A model generated the notes under the pieces. It was not told the DNA's origin, made no database searches, and was given only the letters and a program-made list of their open reading frames with translations. DNA of 64,000 bases from QYQD01 sp040754095. GTDB taxonomy: Bacteria > Desulfobacterota > QYQD01. Of this stretch, positions 7,943 to 16,015 are shown in pieces (position 1 is the first letter of the stretch; each line of letters starts with the position of its first letter). Both the position numbers and the translations under genes were made by a program. Location: assembly GCA_040754095.1 (NCBI GenBank), contig JBFMFO010000012.1:17732-81731 (forward strand). Reading direction: 5' to 3'.

Positions 7943-10573
7943 CTAGTGGTCCTTTTCCTTTACTGTGGTTGCCACCAGGGTTTTAAGTTTTACCGCCCCG
8001 ATCTTCCGGTAAACCTCCTCGGGAGACTTTTTCTCTCCATCCACCGTCAGGAGGTCCCGCTCAATGGAGACACCAAAAAGTCGTTCATTCTCTTCCAGAT
8101 AGGGCAGGATAAGCCGCCAGTCCTCCCTTGTCATATCCATGAAAATCCCGCCGTTTAATTGCTCATCAATGAGGAGTCTGTAGGGGTCCCGGATGTAGAT
8201 CGCCCCTCCGGAGGCCAGGGAAAAGATATTTGAGCCGGGATATGGCGTGGCCTGGACACGGATCGCGCCGTCATCATCGAACTCCACGCCGTTAACAATG
8301 ACAAAGCCACCCCCTTTGTGAGGATCACCGGCCATGAAAGACTCCGCGAGGTAGTCCAGGGCCGTGCCGTTAATTACCACCCGCGGACGCCCCACGCCGT
8401 TGATGAGCGGCCGTCCGGCGGCATTGCCCATTACATAGACTTCTCCCCCTTTGGCCCCGTACATAAAGGTCTGGCCCACATCGCCATAAACTACAAGTTT
8501 CCCGCTTTTTAATATCTGACCGAGTTGATCCTGGGCGTTTCCATGGACGTAGATGCTCATGCCGTCGATTCCCGAGGCCAGGTAATCACCGGAACTACCA
8601 TAGACATCGATCCGAACATCCTGCGTGTCCGGGCCAAATCCACAGCCCAGAAAACGCTGTCCTCGATAACCGTAGCAGATGAAGCGGCGCCACCCTAAAA
8701 TATAGGCTCTACACACGAGACGGGCATCGCAATCGTCTCCTTCGGGCGGAAAATCCCGTGCGTTCAGGACCAGCGTCTTCTCTCCATCCTTTGGCGGACG
8801 AAGAAGGTTCCTGGTCTCCGCATTTATCAGACGGTAAACACTATGCGAATTACTTCCAATCGGCGCAATGCCCTCCAGGATCGTCTCCAAAGTCTCTCGC
8901 ACAATACGGAGCACGGAACTCCGTTTCAGAGACCCGGTAGGATAACGAAGGTCGTTCAGGAGCGTAAGCGCCTCGACAGCCGTCCCCAGATGCCCCTCAC
9001 TCCGGGATGCCTGTTCGCTTATAACCTCACAACACCAGCGAAATGGGACAAACTCCCCGCGGAGAAGGACTCTTCTGAGTTCTTCGCAAAGAAGGTTCGT
9101 CTTTTTCCCTTCCAGACACCCGGAAATAGTAGTAACAAGGGACTCTGCGTCTTCCGGGGCCTCAATGGCAAGGCTCAAATCGCAATGCTTTCGGCTCTCC
9201 GGCAGCCTGATCCGGTGTCCGAACTTGTCCGTGCAGACGATTTTCTTCCTTCCTTGATTATCCGGATCATCGGCCAGCGTAAAAATAAAGGCCCCGCCGT
9301 CCGTGTGGCTCCCCCCCCGGGCATTCCAGTATTTATCGGCCACGCTGGAGATACGGCTATCCTCGGCCGCCAGCCCCGCCAACGTGGCATCAATGGCCTG
9401 TTTCTCCGAGCAAATAAGCCCTACCTGCACGTCACCGTCGTGAAAGGCAAAGACCTGGGGCCGCAGCATGGCTGTGTCCGTGATGCCTATCAATTGAAAC
9501 CGGTTCCGGTAAAAATCGTTCCGTGCGATGATAAAGAACCACGGGCCGTCAGGAGATCCGTGGATATGGGTAGTCTGGATAAGACGGTAAATATCCTGCT
9601 TTCCCGGTGAAAGCTGATCAAAGTCCATTTCGGAGGTGGGTGCCAGGGCCTCAATAATATATTCGAGAGGATAACCGTACACGCGATTCAGGAGATCAAA
9701 TATGAGCGCCGAGACCTCCGTATCCGTCTGGAAGTGTGGATAGAGATTCCGCTGTCTCAGGTATTCCGTCACCGAATAGTAATTGGCGAAGTCGCCGTTG
9801 TGCACAAGCGCCTCGTCGAGGCCCACAAAGGGATGTGCGCCCGCCGGATGCCAGACCCGCCCCTTGGTGGGGTAACGCTGATGGGCGATCCAGGCATGGG
9901 CCTTGAAGTCCTCCAGCCGGTAGTAGCGGGCTACATCCTCGGCATAGCCGACTACCTTAAGCGCCATCATATCCCGGCCATGTGAGAGTACAAAGGCGTG
10001 CTTCTCCCCTTGCGTATCATAGAAAGTCCGGTTGAGTCGGATTGAATTCTGATAGATAAACTCGTCTTCCGCCCGCCTCGGGTCCATGTTTTTAAACCCG
10101 TTTTTCTCTATGAACGACTTAAGGACCTCAGGCTTCACGCGCACAAAATAGCGCCATACATCCGGCGGCCTTACCTCCAGGCTCTCTATCTCCCGGTAGT
10201 CTTCAACTGTGGGAATGCGTTCGCAGAAATCCACGTTCATAAAGGGAATAATACACTTATCCTCCACTGCCCGCCGCACCTCCGGATCAAGAAAGGCAAC
10301 CTGAAGGAGGTAACTATTATCCAGAATCTCCCGCGAGACACCCACATCTTCGGGAACAAGACCCACGGCAGCAATACCGCCTCCTTTGCCGTTCCCCCGA
10401 TTGTGCATAAGACGGGACGGCTCCAGGATATGTTTCCCGCCTACCGGTATGCTGCAGGCAAATCCGGTGACACCGCATCCGCCTTCCTCATCGGCCTTGT
10501 AGCGTATCTCCGGAGGCGTCGGATAAAGCCTTTTTCTCGATTGAATTATGGCGTCGCTGAACAATTTCTTCAT
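7943..10573 (-). CDS. Class II glutamine amidotransferase with GXGXG domain (split glutamate synthase)
   Basis: 876 residues. The N-terminal part is an Ntn-hydrolase glutaminase: after about 32 residues comes CGVTGFAC, whose first Cys (33) would become the N-terminal nucleophile after propeptide removal; LMHNRGNGKGGG and HQRYPTKGRVWHPAGAHPF follow as in the GltB/PurF family. The C-terminal third has the beta-helix GXGXG repeats (DVYGSSGDYL, YVHGNAQDQLG, GDVGQTFMYGAKGG, YVMGNAAGRP). There is no FMN synthase barrel, which is encoded separately upstream at 10831-13772, as in split archaeal-type glutamate synthases. Expected role: release of ammonia from glutamine for the FMN subunit. Its tight linkage to hdrA (6 bases) is unusual. 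Confidence 0.88.
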   Translation of the reverse strand: MKKLFSDAIIQSRKRLYPTPPEIRYKADEEGGCGVTGFACSIPVGGKHILEPSRLMHNRGNGKGGGIAAVGLVPEDVGVSREILDNSYLLQVAFLDPEVRRAVEDKCIIPFMNVDFCERIPTVEDYREIESLEVRPPDVWRYFVRVKPEVLKSFIEKNGFKNMDPRRAEDEFIYQNSIRLNRTFYDTQGEKHAFVLSHGRDMMALKVVGYAEDVARYYRLEDFKAHAWIAHQRYPTKGRVWHPAGAHPFVGLDEALVHNGDFANYYSVTEYLRQRNLYPHFQTDTEVSALIFDLLNRVYGYPLEYIIEALAPTSEMDFDQLSPGKQDIYRLIQTTHIHGSPDGPWFFIIARNDFYRNRFQLIGITDTAMLRPQVFAFHDGDVQVGLICSEKQAIDATLAGLAAEDSRISSVADKYWNARGGSHTDGGAFIFTLADDPDNQGRKKIVCTDKFGHRIRLPESRKHCDLSLAIEAPEDAESLVTTISGCLEGKKTNLLCEELRRVLLRGEFVPFRWCCEVISEQASRSEGHLGTAVEALTLLNDLRYPTGSLKRSSVLRIVRETLETILEGIAPIGSNSHSVYRLINAETRNLLRPPKDGEKTLVLNARDFPPEGDDCDARLVCRAYILGWRRFICYGYRGQRFLGCGFGPDTQDVRIDVYGSSGDYLASGIDGMSIYVHGNAQDQLGQILKSGKLVVYGDVGQTFMYGAKGGEVYVMGNAAGRPLINGVGRPRVVINGTALDYLAESFMAGDPHKGGGFVIVNGVEFDDDGAIRVQATPYPGSNIFSLASGGAIYIRDPYRLLIDEQLNGGIFMDMTREDWRLILPYLEENERLFGVSIERDLLTVDGEKKSPEEVYRKIGAVKLKTLVATTVKEKDH

Positions 10574-10830
10574 AAAGGCAAAACAGTCTGTCTTATTCGT
10601 AACAATTTAGCGTTTTGAAAATGCATGATAAAAAGTGCAAAGAAACATATCAAATCTGGAAATCAGGAACTCAGGGAAGTGCGAACCCAAATAAAGAGAG
10701 TCTATCTTTTCCTGATTTTCTGAGTTCCAAATTAATAGCCTTTTCTGAACATGCATAGCGAGCGCATTCCCCGCAGCTTGCTGCGGGGAGCTTCAATGTA
10801 GGACTATTTAAGACACCTAAAGTGTTACCC
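10574..10830. other. Intergenic region with one palindromic repeat
   Basis: About 257 bases separate the FMN subunit gene from the amidotransferase gene. Apart from a palindromic repeat at 10747-10797 I see no gene here. The two flanking genes are in the same direction and would be expected to be co-transcribed, so the repeat may be a later insertion. Confidence 0.6.
10747..10797 (-). repeat. Palindromic repeat, GC-hairpin family
   Basis: A perfect CCCCGCAGC/GCTGCGGGG hairpin with flanks GCATAGCGAGCGCATT and GGAGCTTCAA. The same unit occurs at 41578-41633 in the opposite orientation and, in diverged form, twice at 18988-19112. It is an intergenic dispersed repeat (REP/MITE-like). Confidence 0.8.
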
Positions 10831-12366
10831 TTATTCATAGTCGAGGTGCCTCAAACAATCGGTTCTTCCCACCAGCTCTCGAATGTCCCGCATCCCCAGT
10901 TTTCTAAGAATCTCTATCAACTGGCGTCTCCAGGCGCCGAAGAGGTTTATCAGCCTCTGGGTGGCCCAGTCTTCATCGATCAATTTGGAAAGATCGGGAT
11001 CGGTGGTAGCGATTCCTCTGGCACAGCCCCGGCCGCTTTCGCAGGCCGCACAGCGAATACATTCTACCGCCACCATCTCGGAGGTCCCCACCACCACACC
11101 ATCCGCGCCCAGCGCAATGGCCTTCGCCACATCGTACGCAGTACGAATGCCGCCGCTCACAATCAAGGTCATCTCCTCCCGAATCCCTTCCTCCTTGAGG
11201 AAGTTGTGCACTTTCACGATCGCGTATTCGATCGGCATCGCAATATTCTTCTTGGCAATGTCCGGAGCAGCGCCTGTCCCCCCATAACTTCCGTCCAGAT
11301 GAATGATATTGGCGCCGGCATGGTAACTGCCCACAGCGACCATGTCCACGTCGGTAGGAGTGGACACCTTTACAGATACCAACGCCCTGGGGTTGATATG
11401 TTTAATCCAGTCCACGTGTTTTTTGTGATCTTCCACGGAATAGACACTGTGAAATGGGAAGGGTGAAAACAGGGCGTTCCCCGGCACCGCCTCACGCATC
11501 TTGGCCACGGCAGGCGTCACTTTGTCACCCAGGAGGTGGCCCCCCAACCCCGGCTTTGCCCCCTGGGCGTATTTGAACTCTACGATGCGCACCCGCTGGA
11601 TGGTGTCTTCCCGCACGCCAAACAGACCGGTGGCCACCTGGGTAATCACGTGGTCATCGTAGGGGTAAAGCTCCTCCGGATACCCCCCCTCGCCCGTGCA
11701 GGTAAAGGAGTTCCAGGCCTGGTACGCCCTGGCCCGCGCGATCATGACGGACAGACTGATCGACCCATACGACATGCCGCCTCCGTACACCGGCATATCA
11801 ATCTCTACCTCCGGACGATCGTCGTTGCGTCTATTTAAAGGGATACGCAGGGAAACCTCGTCATCCGGGACCGCGTCCGGTTCCCTCCCGGGAGGAAAGC
11901 AGAACTCAATACGGTCAAAACCGCCCCCGGAATCTCCTATTTTATACTCGATATCCCCTGGAGGAACCTCGCCGGTCTCCGCCATATACCAGGTGCTGAT
12001 GAGCAGTTCGGGCGTCCACCTCTTATCGCCGAGTACTTCCAGTATCGGGTTCAAGCGGACGGAAAGGGCGTTCTGCGGACACTGACGAACACAGTAAAAA
12101 TCATTATTCTCACAGGCAGCCCCGATACAACGATAATCTTTAGGACGCGCCATCGTCTTGCCGTCGAATTCATGTACGCCGTACGGGCAAAGCTCGGCAC
12201 ACTTGCCGCACGCGATACACTCCTTACTCCGGCGGACTATGTACTTTCCAATGGCATTTCGGAAGCGTGACGGCGTAACCCTTACCTCCGGCCTGCCACT
12301 ATGAGCAGTCCTCTCCGGCCCGGTTTCTGATTGCAAGGCTGCGTTCATATTTCGAATGGAACTCAA
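10831..12366 (-). CDS. Glutamate synthase-type FMN subunit with N-terminal ferredoxin domain
   Basis: 511 residues. An N-terminal ferredoxin part has CIACGKCAELCP and FYCVRQCPQNAL; the rest is a GltB-like (beta/alpha)8 FMN domain with GGGMSYGSIS, KYAQGAKPGLGGHL, HLDGSYGGTGAAP and a 3Fe-4S-type CIRCAACESGRGC motif. The KxxQGAKPG and GGTGAAP segments mark an apparently active FMN/oxoglutarate site. The likely start is a TTG at 12366 that overlaps the preceding stop (TTGA); an ATG at 12348 is an alternative. With the amidotransferase it would form a ferredoxin-dependent glutamate synthase, here inside an Hdr operon. Confidence 0.87.
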   Translation of the reverse strand: MSSIRNMNAALQSETGPERTAHSGRPEVRVTPSRFRNAIGKYIVRRSKECIACGKCAELCPYGVHEFDGKTMARPKDYRCIGAACENNDFYCVRQCPQNALSVRLNPILEVLGDKRWTPELLISTWYMAETGEVPPGDIEYKIGDSGGGFDRIEFCFPPGREPDAVPDDEVSLRIPLNRRNDDRPEVEIDMPVYGGGMSYGSISLSVMIARARAYQAWNSFTCTGEGGYPEELYPYDDHVITQVATGLFGVREDTIQRVRIVEFKYAQGAKPGLGGHLLGDKVTPAVAKMREAVPGNALFSPFPFHSVYSVEDHKKHVDWIKHINPRALVSVKVSTPTDVDMVAVGSYHAGANIIHLDGSYGGTGAAPDIAKKNIAMPIEYAIVKVHNFLKEEGIREEMTLIVSGGIRTAYDVAKAIALGADGVVVGTSEMVAVECIRCAACESGRGCARGIATTDPDLSKLIDEDWATQRLINLFGAWRRQLIEILRKLGMRDIRELVGRTDCLRHLDYE

Positions 12367-13772
12367 TTCCCTACACTCTCTCTTTTCTTTCTCTTGCCAA
12401 AAAGTCTCCCGAAGGTCTCCCTCTCGAGATCATCAAAAAACATAGCCCGGCCGACCTCTCCCCGCAGGCGTCGTATCTCACGGATTCCCATGGCGCCGAG
12501 CACCTCGATCAACTGGTTCCGCCACGCCGCGATAAGATTAAGAATGCGGCTCTTACCCCATTCCGGATGAATATTCTCCACCTCGACCGGGCATGACAGT
12601 CCTGCCTCACAGCGGAAACAGAGGCGGCACTCGAGGGCCAGCAAAAGGGGAATATCTACGGCCACGGCATCCGCCCCGACGATAATGCTCTTAGCCACGT
12701 GCTCAGCCATGGCAATCCCGCCGCTCGCAAAAAGGGTAATCTCGTTCCGGCAGCCCGCCTCAACCAGTCTCATGTGTACGGAACGGACCACGTCCTTGAC
12801 AAATCGGAGCCCATTTCCAGCCTCCACGTTGCCATCCCTGTCTGCGCAAAGATGCAAAATATCCGCACCGGCCCGGGTAAGCGCCAAGGCCTCTTCCCCG
12901 CTGCGCTCACTGAGCCGCACCCTCACCATAATGAGCACGTCCGGATAAGCATCTCTAATCCGGGAAAGCCCTGCCCCTGTTTCATCTGAAAGCTGGATTT
13001 CAATAATCCGCACGCCCCGGATGAGTTCTCCGTGCGTGTCAATCTCCGCCTCCGTCAACAAGGGAATAAGGTGCGTTTTATAAGGTTCGAGGTAAGGTTT
13101 CCATTCTTTAACCGGCGCCACCATGAATGTATCCATAGCCTGTGCCGCTTCGGCCATAGCCAGAAATACGCTTTCACTCAGACTCCCCAGGGGCAGGTCC
13201 TTGAATATGATGGGGATAGGGACCTCGATCTTTTTGGGCGCATCCCTAACCACATGCCCCGCCGGGTCAAACTGGAGATAACGAAGCGATCTTCCCAGGT
13301 CAACGACCGTATTGATGTACTCACGTCCATGGATACCGTCGCGGGTGGGACGAACAATCTCTGACATATCCGTCCACATATCATCAAACCCCGGCCCCGA
13401 AAAAGGCCCTCCATACCCCGCCCCGGACACCGGTATTCTCCCGGTTTCCGCCTGAAACCACTGTCCGCGTATGATATCCGGCGTCCAGTAACCGTTTCCC
13501 AGGCGTTTATATTCTGCATTGGCGACTTTGGTGATGACTTGTCCCGGGCATGATTGCACGCACCGCAAACAATTCTTACACAGCGAATCGATGGTATCGG
13601 TCATCTGTCGCACATCAAATGTACGCTTATTATATACGTCATAGATACACTGGCGTTTGACGCACTTAAAACATCGGAGGCAGCCGCCCTCCCAGTCTAA
13701 AATAGTGGACTTCCCGATAGGAGTAAATCGTGGGGGTGATGTCTTTGTCGGTATACTGTACTTCTTGGGCAA
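12363..13772 (-). CDS. Degenerate glutamate synthase-like FMN/ferredoxin paralog
   Basis: 469 residues, same layout as its downstream neighbour: N-terminal Cys motifs (CLRCFKCVKRQC, CKNCLRCVQSCPGQ) and a GltB-like barrel with a C-terminal CRLCFRCEAGLSC motif. The catalytic landmarks are eroded: GGGMSYGSIS of the neighbour reads PLGSLSE here, and KYAQGAKPGLGGHL is replaced by IQLSDETGAGL. It overlaps the next gene by 4 bases. A start at TTG 13772 has AAAGGGG upstream. I infer a non-catalytic or altered partner of the FMN subunit, perhaps an electron-transfer half of a heterodimer. Confidence 0.75.
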   Translation of the reverse strand: MPKKYSIPTKTSPPRFTPIGKSTILDWEGGCLRCFKCVKRQCIYDVYNKRTFDVRQMTDTIDSLCKNCLRCVQSCPGQVITKVANAEYKRLGNGYWTPDIIRGQWFQAETGRIPVSGAGYGGPFSGPGFDDMWTDMSEIVRPTRDGIHGREYINTVVDLGRSLRYLQFDPAGHVVRDAPKKIEVPIPIIFKDLPLGSLSESVFLAMAEAAQAMDTFMVAPVKEWKPYLEPYKTHLIPLLTEAEIDTHGELIRGVRIIEIQLSDETGAGLSRIRDAYPDVLIMVRVRLSERSGEEALALTRAGADILHLCADRDGNVEAGNGLRFVKDVVRSVHMRLVEAGCRNEITLFASGGIAMAEHVAKSIIVGADAVAVDIPLLLALECRLCFRCEAGLSCPVEVENIHPEWGKSRILNLIAAWRNQLIEVLGAMGIREIRRLRGEVGRAMFFDDLERETFGRLFGKRKKRESVGN

Positions 13773-13783
13773 CTTCGACCCCT

Positions 13784-14185
13784 TTATTCGCCTTTTACTT
13801 CCAGGGCTTCTATCCTGCTAACCATCGTTCCAACTGCCTGTTCCATACACGCGCAGCCCGGTGTTTCGAGGTGAAACATTTCCAGCCTTTCACCGCCGAT
13901 ACCAATCTCATCCAACAATCTTTTCGTATAGTTGACTAATTTCCCGGCCCTGCGGCACCCGTCCACGAGCGAACAGTCGTCCTCCCTGCACCCCAGGACA
14001 AAGACACCATCCGCGCCGGACTCAAAGGCCTTTATGAGGGCGAGCATATCGGCCTTGCTGCTGCACGGCAATACGGACACCTTGACGGTCGATTGACTTT
14101 GCAGCCAATCCTTGCCGGTCAACTCCTTCTCCTTGTTGAGCGCATGCTCGCAGCAAAAACCTATGATTTTACAGGGGAGCGTCAA
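13784..14185 (-). CDS. MvhD-like small protein, diverged
   Basis: 133 residues resembling MvhD: IIGFCCEHALNKEKELTG, VLPCSSKADML, VFVLGCREDDCSL and a C-terminal CACMEQA. Compared with the MvhD at 4391-4831 the CxxC of the first motif is reduced, while the GC..DDC pair is kept, so cluster binding may differ. It begins the operon, probably at a TTG at 14185, and is followed 11 bases later by the degenerate GltB-like gene. A role in delivering electrons to the GltB-type proteins is inference from position. Confidence 0.7.
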   Translation of the reverse strand: MTLPCKIIGFCCEHALNKEKELTGKDWLQSQSTVKVSVLPCSSKADMLALIKAFESGADGVFVLGCREDDCSLVDGCRRAGKLVNYTKRLLDEIGIGGERLEMFHLETPGCACMEQAVGTMVSRIEALEVKGE

Positions 14186-14233
14186 CGCAAGATACCGCCT
14201 TTCCGTAACACAAGCTATGGTCGAAACGAATTA

Positions 14234-14330
14234 CAGTGACACAAAAAAGGAGTGCTCCTTTTCCGTGTCTCCCCTCGACTTCTTTGTGTATTGGATCAGA
14301 CGGCTTTGTCTTTACCTTCGGGGATTAGCA
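14234..14330 (-). repeat. Tandem leader unit B (structured)
   Basis: Second of two similar units between the promoter near 14.5 kb and the first operon gene. Read on the minus strand: CCCC ... AGACAAAGCCGTCT hairpin ... GGGG closing stem, followed by a long hairpin at 14238-14269 (GACACGGAAAAGGAG pairing with CTCCTTTTTTGTGTC). The AAGACAAAGCCGTCT core is identical in both units while hairpin sequences differ yet still pair, as expected of an RNA under selection. I do not recognise the class. Confidence 0.5.
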
Positions 14331-14367
14331 GATGATTTCCTCTTGTCAACACACACGCAAAAAAACT

Positions 14368-14457
14368 CAGATAACACAAAAACACTTTCTTTTTGTGTCC
14401 CCCTCAACTTCGTTGTGTGTCGGCTAGACGGCTTTGTCTTGACCTTTGGGGAGTTAA
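14368..14457 (-). repeat. Tandem leader unit A (structured)
   Basis: First-transcribed unit, about 134 bases from unit B. It has the same order: TCCCC and GGGGGA closing arms, the AGAC-AAAGCC-GTCT hairpin, a CAAC-GAA-GTTG hairpin, then a 9-bp hairpin at 14374-14398 (ACACAAAAA/TTTTTGTGT). Its place in the predicted 5' untranslated region suggests a tandem cis-regulatory RNA, but this is inference. Confidence 0.5.
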
Positions 14458-14485
14458 TTCGGAAGGATATTTATATTACGAAAAA

Positions 14486-14514
14486 TTTTTAACATACGAT
14501 CATGCGCTTGTCAA
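14486..14514 (-). promoter_or_regulatory. Sigma70-like promoter for the MetFV/Hdr/Glt operon
   Basis: Minus-strand TTGACA (14509-14514), 17-base spacer, TAAAAA (14486-14491). Transcription would start near 14479, giving a leader of about 290 bases that holds both tandem units. Confidence 0.5.
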
Positions 14515-14553
14515 TCAAAGTGAAAATTTTCTTTTTCGTAGGGAAGGCGGGCA

Positions 14554-14586
14554 GAAAAAATAGCAGGTCCTCCGGGCCCGGGCTAT
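14554..14586 (-). terminator. Possible intrinsic terminator of the GDPD gene
   Basis: On the minus strand ATAGC and GCTAT enclose a GC-rich loop and are followed by six T. The stem includes the stop codon of the glycerophosphodiesterase gene. Short outer stem, so only moderately convincing. Confidence 0.4.
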
Positions 14587-15263
14587 ACTGATTTGAAATA
14601 TTCTACCAGTATGCGCGGGTCGTTGCTGCCGATGCCGTCAACCCCCATGTCAACATACGGTTTCAGCATATCACGATCATCGATGTTCCATATAAAGACC
14701 TTTAAATCCTCCTGGTGCGCTTTATCGACAAGCCCTTTGCTTACAAAGGCGTAATTCATGACCAGTGCGTCCGCTGAAGCGCTTCTGGCGATACAGGCGT
14801 CCACCGGACACCCAACCAAAAGCACACCTGTCTTGATACGGCTGTCCATCTCCTTTATTCTCTTTACCGCCATATGCCAGAAGGAGATAACATAAATGCC
14901 GCCATAGAGGCTATGTTTATTTATGAGCCCAACAATCTTATTTTCTATCCCCTCTTCTTTTAATTCAATGATGAGTTTTACCCTGCCTTTTACAAGCCCG
15001 ATCACCTCTTCGAGGGTCGGTATCCGCTCACCCTTGCCGGCATCCAGTTTTTTTATCTCCTCAAGCGTATAACTCCCTACCGGGCCCTTTCCATTTGTAG
15101 TGCGGTCCACCGTTGCGTCATGGATAACGACAACCTCCTTGTCTTTGGTCAGATGGACGTCGATCTCCACGGCATCAACCCCAATCTCCATGGCCCGCCT
15201 TATGGAAAGCGGGGTATTCTCAGGTTCTAAAGTCTTGGCCCCTCGATGTCCCATAATCATCAT
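14583..15263 (-). CDS. Glycerophosphodiester phosphodiesterase
   Basis: 226 residues of the GDPD family, which hydrolyses glycerophosphodiesters to glycerol-3-phosphate and an alcohol. Catalytic landmarks: GHRGAKTLEPENT near the start, VDAVEIDVHLTKDKEVVVIHD, and the C-terminal DGIGSNDPRILVEY. No signal peptide is visible, so a cytoplasmic UgpQ-like enzyme is likely. It stands alone, between the Hdr operon leader and the phosphate-transport pair. Confidence 0.92.
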   Translation of the reverse strand: MMIMGHRGAKTLEPENTPLSIRRAMEIGVDAVEIDVHLTKDKEVVVIHDATVDRTTNGKGPVGSYTLEEIKKLDAGKGERIPTLEEVIGLVKGRVKLIIELKEEGIENKIVGLINKHSLYGGIYVISFWHMAVKRIKEMDSRIKTGVLLVGCPVDACIARSASADALVMNYAFVSKGLVDKAHQEDLKVFIWNIDDRDMLKPYVDMGVDGIGSNDPRILVEYFKSV

Positions 15264-15334
15264 ATCTGTTTATCTTTCGCCTCCGTGTTTATAAATGTTC
15301 GAACATCGAACGACTAAAACGCCGAGATGTAGCC

Positions 15335-16003
15335 TTACTTGGCAATCATGGCCCGCATCCTATCCCCTGCATTTTCCACATGATCCGCGATCTCGCCGAG
15401 CATTTCCACCAATCGAATCAGATGGAAGATGGTTACCGCATCCGTCTCCTTGGCAAAGATGTCGTGTTTGAGCGTGGCTTCGAGTATATCGGCCTGCCCT
15501 TCTTTCTTTCGCAACTCCCGGACGTGTTCCTTTACAATCTTCCGGTCTTCTTCGGAAAAAGTCTTAAAGTACCGCCGTGCGTCTATAAGCATCTTGTTAA
15601 GCCTATCAATTGGATCAAGGACAGAATCTACCAAAAAAAACATATCCCCCCGGAAATATTCCGGAATCTTATCGGCGGGTCTAAATGCCAGCCAGTCCAG
15701 CACATGTTCAAAACAATCAATTACCTTGTCCTGTTCTTTCAGGTACTCGAAAATCTGGAACTTATCCACAGGCAGCAGGGTCCCTTTGGGAAGATGACCT
15801 CTGATACGTCTTTTTACAGCGTCAGCCTGATGTTCCAGCTCCGACACCTCGTGCCTGGCCCGTTCAAAGGACTCGCACTCAGCGCTTAAGTAACACTTTA
15901 CCGCAATGCGGAACATCGCGGCCCCGTCCCCGACTTTCTCCGCATGTTCCTGAAGTCCCTCAAAGGGTGAAGTCATAAACATGGATAAAATAGGTATGCG
16001 CAT
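15335..16003 (-). CDS. DUF47/PhoU-like phosphate transport regulator
   Basis: 222 residues, helical PhoU-like DUF47 (TIGR00153-type) protein. It starts MRIPILSMFMTSPFEGLQEHA, has ELEHQADAVKRRIRGHLPKG and DKVIDCFEHVLDWLAFRP, and the C-terminal HLIRLVEMLGEIADHVENAG. Members are encoded with PiT transporters and modulate phosphate uptake. The gene begins 12 bases after pit and has a GGAGG site before the ATG. Confidence 0.9.
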   Translation of the reverse strand: MRIPILSMFMTSPFEGLQEHAEKVGDGAAMFRIAVKCYLSAECESFERARHEVSELEHQADAVKRRIRGHLPKGTLLPVDKFQIFEYLKEQDKVIDCFEHVLDWLAFRPADKIPEYFRGDMFFLVDSVLDPIDRLNKMLIDARRYFKTFSEEDRKIVKEHVRELRKKEGQADILEATLKHDIFAKETDAVTIFHLIRLVEMLGEIADHVENAGDRMRAMIAK

Positions 16004-16015
16004 AAAACCTCCACT

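Noticed and set aside
4754..7986. Long plus-strand open frames opposite hdrA and the other redox genes
   Set aside because: They are antisense shadows of GC-rich conserved genes, with no family motifs of their own.
14234..14457. CRISPR array
   Set aside because: Only two units, about 90 bases long, imperfect and with compensated hairpins; no short identical repeats with unique spacers and no cas genes.
14234..14457. THF, glutamine or c-di-GMP riboswitch
   Set aside because: The remembered consensus cores of these classes could not be matched; only the short GACAAAGCC resembles the c-di-GMP-I GACGCAAAGCC, without its partner motifs.
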